In this document: positions 13,094 to 16,023 of the stretch, in pieces | How positions within the stretch are numbered: position 1 is the first letter of the stretch | Layout of the letters: every line of letters starts with the position of its first letter | Assembly: GCA_002471805.1 (NCBI GenBank) | Contig: DKQR01000187.1 | Coordinates: 27,004 to 43,026, forward strand | Length of the DNA stretch: 16,023 nucleotides | Source: Fidelibacterota bacterium UBA7303 | Lineage (GTDB): Bacteria > Fidelibacterota > Marinisomatia > Marinisomatales > UBA1611 | Direction: 5' to 3' | Made by a program: the position numbers and the translations under genes | Notes under the pieces: generated by a model | What the model was told of the DNA's origin: nothing | The model's input: the letters and a program-made list of their open reading frames with translations, nothing else | Databases searched by the model: none

Positions 13094-15082
13094 ATGAAAA
13101 CAATCATATTATCTGGTCTGATTTTTTTTTCTTTACTGAGTGGACAAAACAAGAAATTATTATTTATTGGTATTGATGGTTGTCGACCTGATGCGTTAAC
13201 GCAAGCACAAACACCCAACATTGATGAATTGATTAATGGTGGTGTTTACATCAACGACGCACTTTGTTCTATCAATGGGCAGCCGACAGTGAGTGGGCCC
13301 GGATGGTCAACCATGATTACGGGTGTTTGGTTTGATAAACATGGCGTATCTGATAATTCCTTTAGCGGTTCCAATTTTGATGAGTATCCACCTTTTAATG
13401 TTTTAATGGAAGAATCGGATCAGGAATACCATACAGCTTCTTTTATAATGTGGACACCAATCCATACACAGATATTTGGTGGCACCATGGATTACAATGA
13501 ATTGCATTCCACCTATGATGGTAGCGTAGCCCAGGGGGCAGCGGATTATATGGGGATGCCAAATCTGGATATAGTTTTTCTGGATTTCGACGACGTAGAT
13601 ATTGCTGGTCATAATTATGGTTTTAGTCCGGACGTAAACCAATATATTAATGCGATTGAAAACGTTGACGAATACATTGGGTGGGTTATTGATGCCATGG
13701 AAAACAGGCCAATGTTTGAAAATGAAGATTGGCTAATAATGATTACAAGCGACCATGGTGGGATTGATTATAGCCACGGTGGCCAAACAATTGAAGAAAG
13801 ACAAATTCCCATTATTTTAAGTGGACCCCTTATTGATGAAGAGGCTCTCCCCGAACAAGTTTATTTAACAAATATGGTACCTACCTTGCTTCATTATTTT
13901 GGACTCGAGAACAATTGCGAATGGCAGCTAGACGATGTTTCCATGGGGCTAGACCCAACGGAGTTTCCTCCCTACGACATCTGTCCGAACTGCCCAAACC
14001 CATTGACGGCGGAAGTCGATCCGTCCACAATGGACGTTATTTTGTCCTGGGATCAAAACTGGGCACCAAACCACACCTACGCGCTCTATCGTAATGATGA
14101 ATTAATAGCAGAAATCGATGGGGAGGAAACAACTTACATTGATGCACCGTCATTCACAGGATTAAGCGGTGAAGCCACGTTTCATTATTTGCTCCTGTTG
14201 GAATCCAATTTGACGGATTTTTCGTGTGATGCTGAAGCGGTACTCGGCATTCCTTTGGGCATTGACCTTTTGGATGAAAACTTTGATGGTCTTGAGCTAT
14301 TTCCCGCTGTAGATGAAGCTTATGGCGCCTGTGGAAATTCAATTGACCCCGACATTTTGGGCTGGACCCATGACCCTCCCCAAAATTGGGAGATAGACAA
14401 TACGAATATGCCTGAAGTGGGCACCTTCGAATGGCGAGGCTGGTCTTTTGCTTCCATGGACTTTTGGGTGGATGCGGAGGATCAACTACGAAGCCAGTTC
14501 ACAAGAGCGGATGGAACTGTTGCCGTTGTCGACCCAGACGAATGGGATGATTGTGGAGACGCTGCATCTTTTGGAAGTTACAATAGCATCTTAACGTCTC
14601 CGCTGATTCCATTGATGGGGAATCCTATAAATATTTCTTTTGATTCTCACTATCGACAGGAAGCGCCACAGCAAGTTTATCTTACTGTCTCCAACTGGTC
14701 GGGTGAAACACTTGAAACACTTCTCCATTATTCAAGCAGTGCCGGGGCAGACAATGCTGGCGGTGATGTTGTAAACCAGCGGTTAAGTTTCATTGTTGAA
14801 ACAGATGAAAGTGAAATTTATTTCAACTGGGAAATGGCTGATGCTGGGAATAATTGGTATTGGGCGATCGATAACGTAAAAATTCAATCTCAAACACCAC
14901 CCATAGGAGATTTGAATTATGATGGGAATTATGACATTTTTGATTTACTGACCCTTCTAGAAATACTTGTTGGAATTTTAAACCCAGATATTGTGTTAAA
15001 CCATGTCAGCGACATTAATCAGGATGGTGAAACCAACTTTTCAGATTTGATCCTGCTTTTAAGTTATATTATGAACCATTAA
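13094..15082 (+). CDS. Secreted type I phosphodiesterase / nucleotide pyrophosphatase with dockerin-like C-terminus
   Basis: A 662-aa exported enzyme of the alkaline-phosphatase superfamily (PF01663 type), likely hydrolysing phosphodiester or pyrophosphate bonds; the substrate cannot be told. The signal peptide is residues 1-18 (MKTIILSGLIFFSLLSGQ). Metal ligands are Asp28 (FIGIDGCRPD), Ser67 as likely nucleophile (PTVSGPGWSTMITG), Asp169/His173 (DVDIAGHNYG), Asp220/His221 (TSDHGG) and His228 (YSHGG). A CxxC (297-300) leads into an Fn3-like domain (about 302-384), then a jelly-roll-like region (about 390-598). Two dockerin/EF-hand repeats close the protein (DLNYDGNYDIFD 606-617 and DINQDGETNFSD 640-651). 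I chose ATG 13094 over the in-frame TTG at 13076 because it starts the signal peptide cleanly. It is monocistronic, followed by a hairpin. Confidence 0.88.
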   Translation: MKTIILSGLIFFSLLSGQNKKLLFIGIDGCRPDALTQAQTPNIDELINGGVYINDALCSINGQPTVSGPGWSTMITGVWFDKHGVSDNSFSGSNFDEYPPFNVLMEESDQEYHTASFIMWTPIHTQIFGGTMDYNELHSTYDGSVAQGAADYMGMPNLDIVFLDFDDVDIAGHNYGFSPDVNQYINAIENVDEYIGWVIDAMENRPMFENEDWLIMITSDHGGIDYSHGGQTIEERQIPIILSGPLIDEEALPEQVYLTNMVPTLLHYFGLENNCEWQLDDVSMGLDPTEFPPYDICPNCPNPLTAEVDPSTMDVILSWDQNWAPNHTYALYRNDELIAEIDGEETTYIDAPSFTGLSGEATFHYLLLLESNLTDFSCDAEAVLGIPLGIDLLDENFDGLELFPAVDEAYGACGNSIDPDILGWTHDPPQNWEIDNTNMPEVGTFEWRGWSFASMDFWVDAEDQLRSQFTRADGTVAVVDPDEWDDCGDAASFGSYNSILTSPLIPLMGNPINISFDSHYRQEAPQQVYLTVSNWSGETLETLLHYSSSAGADNAGGDVVNQRLSFIVETDESEIYFNWEMADAGNNWYWAIDNVKIQSQTPPIGDLNYDGNYDIFDLLTLLEILVGILNPDIVLNHVSDINQDGETNFSDLILLLSYIMNH

Positions 15083-15111
15083 AACAAAAAACCCCACGAA
15101 TGTGGGGCTTT
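15083..15111 (+). terminator. Hairpin after the phosphodiesterase gene
   Basis: The stem CCCCAC/GTGGGG (15092-15097 and 15102-15107, loop GAAT) is extended by A-T pairs across one mismatch. It begins 1 nt after the TAA. The plus-strand T-run is short (CTTTAG), while on the minus strand it is TTTTTTGTTTT, so it may work in both directions. It shares the 13-nt shoulder AACAAAAAACCCC with the hairpin at 1766-1793. Confidence 0.65.
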
Positions 15112-15276
15112 AGCTTGAACCTTATCGCTGCTGCTGTTAGCTTCTACAGGTAGCAGTTATTGCTGTTATCTGCTGAAAATAGAGAGTTTATTAAAAAGTT
15201 TTGAGAATAGATATGTCGTCCGCCGGTGAGTTTATTCGTTAGCCCGTAAAAAGTATATTGAAAAAGGAATTCGAAT
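15112..15276 (+). other. Spacer before the M1-type peptidase gene
   Basis: This stretch has no ORF of note. It contains a near-direct repeat, TGCTGTTAGCT (15132-15142) and TGCTGTTATCT (15161-15171), with GCAG/CTGC-type inverted segments between them. AGGA at 15265-15268 is the probable ribosome binding site of the next gene, 8 nt before its TTG. No confident promoter was found. Confidence 0.4.
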
Positions 15277-16023
15277 TTGAAAAAACTATCCATATCTGAA
15301 ATTGTTTTTCTGATAATCATGATGCCTTCTGTTAATACTTTTGCACAAGACTCGGAATTATACATTTCACTTAATTTTCAAAAAGCTTATGAAAATCAAA
15401 CTCGGTCAATGACTGGTTTCCCCGGTTCGAATTATTGGCAAAACCAGGCAAATTACCAGATTGATGTTGAATTCGATCCCAAGAGCAGGCTCTTGGAAGG
15501 CAAAGCCAAGATTACCTACTTTAATAACAGTCCCGACACGTTAAGGGAAATGTACATTAATCTTTTTCCCAATTTTTTTAAGAAAGGTCAAATTCGCGAT
15601 GAGGTAGTAGAATATAGCGATGAAAGTGATGGCCTGACGATCGAGAATCTTTCCATCAATAAAGCTGTCGTGGATACTGCGAAAGAGAATGAAAAGATTA
15701 TCTATGGTCCGACAAATCTCAAAGTTATTTTGGATTCAATGATCGCACCCAAAACCCAGGTTCCGATAAATATCAAGTGGCATTATATTATAAACAAAGG
15801 CTCTCACGGCCGTACAGGGAGTGTAGATTCCACAACATTTTTTATCGCCTACTTTTTCCCACACATTGCCGTTTATGATGATATCGATGGCTGGGATGAT
15901 TTTCATTTCAAGGGCGATGCTGAGTTTTACAATGATTTTGGTGATTTTGATGTCAACATCACAGTTCCAGGAAATTTTGTAGTTTGGGGAACAGGAATAC
16001 TGCAAAATCCTGATGAAGTATTA
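15277..16023 (+). CDS. Secreted M1-family-like metallopeptidase, N-terminal part only
   Basis: An open frame of 249 codons continues past the right edge. It starts at TTG (15277), with AGGA 8 nt upstream. The N-terminus KKLSISEIVFLIIMMPSVNT followed by FAQ is a signal peptide, cleaved near residue 24. The following domain contains YWQNQANYQIDVEFD, RLLEGKAKITYFNNSPDTL and REMYINLFPNFFKKG, the beta-saddle pattern of the N-terminal domain of M1 aminopeptidases as found in FCB-group bacteria. Then come IAYFFPHIAVYDDIDGWDD and FNDFGDFDVNITVPGNFVVW-like segments before the catalytic domain. The zinc motif HExxH lies beyond the window, so activity cannot be judged. An alternative start, ATG at 15319, would cut the signal peptide and is less likely. 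Confidence 0.75.
   Translation, partial: MKKLSISEIVFLIIMMPSVNTFAQDSELYISLNFQKAYENQTRSMTGFPGSNYWQNQANYQIDVEFDPKSRLLEGKAKITYFNNSPDTLREMYINLFPNFFKKGQIRDEVVEYSDESDGLTIENLSINKAVVDTAKENEKIIYGPTNLKVILDSMIAPKTQVPINIKWHYIINKGSHGRTGSVDSTTFFIAYFFPHIAVYDDIDGWDDFHFKGDAEFYNDFGDFDVNITVPGNFVVWGTGILQNPDEVL

Noticed and set aside
15128..15175. CTG/GCTG-rich segment as a possible repeat array, attachment site or CRISPR remnant
   Set aside because: There are only two imperfect 11-nt copies, with no spacers and no integrase or cas gene nearby.
1..16023. Defence island, prophage, transposon, rRNA or tRNA genes
   Set aside because: No transposase, integrase, phage, toxin-antitoxin, restriction or CRISPR signature and no tRNA-like cloverleaf or rRNA sequence was recognised on either strand by reading.

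Overview
This AT-rich window comes from a bacterium. The best guess is Candidatus Neomarinimicrobiota (Marinimicrobia/SAR406) or another FCB-group lineage. The hints are a secreted phosphodiesterase with a short '...LLSGQ' signal peptide and a C-terminal dockerin-like EF-hand pair, a secreted M1-type peptidase, frequent TTG/GTG starts and mostly weak Shine-Dalgarno sequences. No rRNA, tRNA or marker gene fixes the taxonomy, so this is inference.

Layout. (1) 1-1691, minus: 3'-truncated DUF2207 membrane protein with a Gly-rich tail. (2) 1692-1977: divergent spacer with a strong hairpin and a candidate promoter. (3) 1978-11117, plus: one tight operon for tryptophan degradation by the kynurenine / 2-aminomuconate route: kynurenine formamidase (cyclase family), tryptophan 2,3-dioxygenase, an atypical SDR, a 40-codon small ORF, 2-aminomuconate-semialdehyde dehydrogenase, a thioredoxin-like [2Fe-2S] ferredoxin, RidA-type 2-aminomuconate deaminase, 3-hydroxyanthranilate 3,4-dioxygenase, ACMS decarboxylase, kynureninase and kynurenine 3-monooxygenase. 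(4) 11269-12630, minus: TrpB2-type tryptophan synthase beta chain, convergent with the operon, with a perfect 10-bp inverted repeat over its probable promoter. (5) 12631-13093: spacer with a possible 48-aa ORF on the minus strand and a degenerate copy of the hairpin. (6) 13094-15082, plus: secreted type I phosphodiesterase / nucleotide pyrophosphatase, followed by a hairpin. (7) 15277 to the right edge, plus: N-terminal part of a secreted M1-family-like peptidase.

The operon encodes eight consecutive reactions: Trp, N-formylkynurenine, kynurenine, 3-hydroxykynurenine, 3-hydroxyanthranilate (+Ala), 2-amino-3-carboxymuconate semialdehyde, 2-aminomuconate semialdehyde, 2-aminomuconate, 4-oxalocrotonate (+NH3). 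No quinolinate phosphoribosyltransferase is present, and ACMS decarboxylase draws flux away from quinolinate, so the cluster looks catabolic rather than NAD-forming. The steps after 4-oxalocrotonate are not in the window. Three members have no assigned step: the SDR without the usual YxxxK, the ferredoxin and the small ORF. Almost every junction overlaps by 1, 4 or 11 nt or is a few nt long, which points to translational coupling.

I see no defence system, phage, IS element or CRISPR array. The main novelty candidates are the coupled 40-codon ORF, the orphan SDR and ferredoxin, the altered metal motif of the formamidase, the trpB2 operator-like dyad, and a family of three related hairpins.
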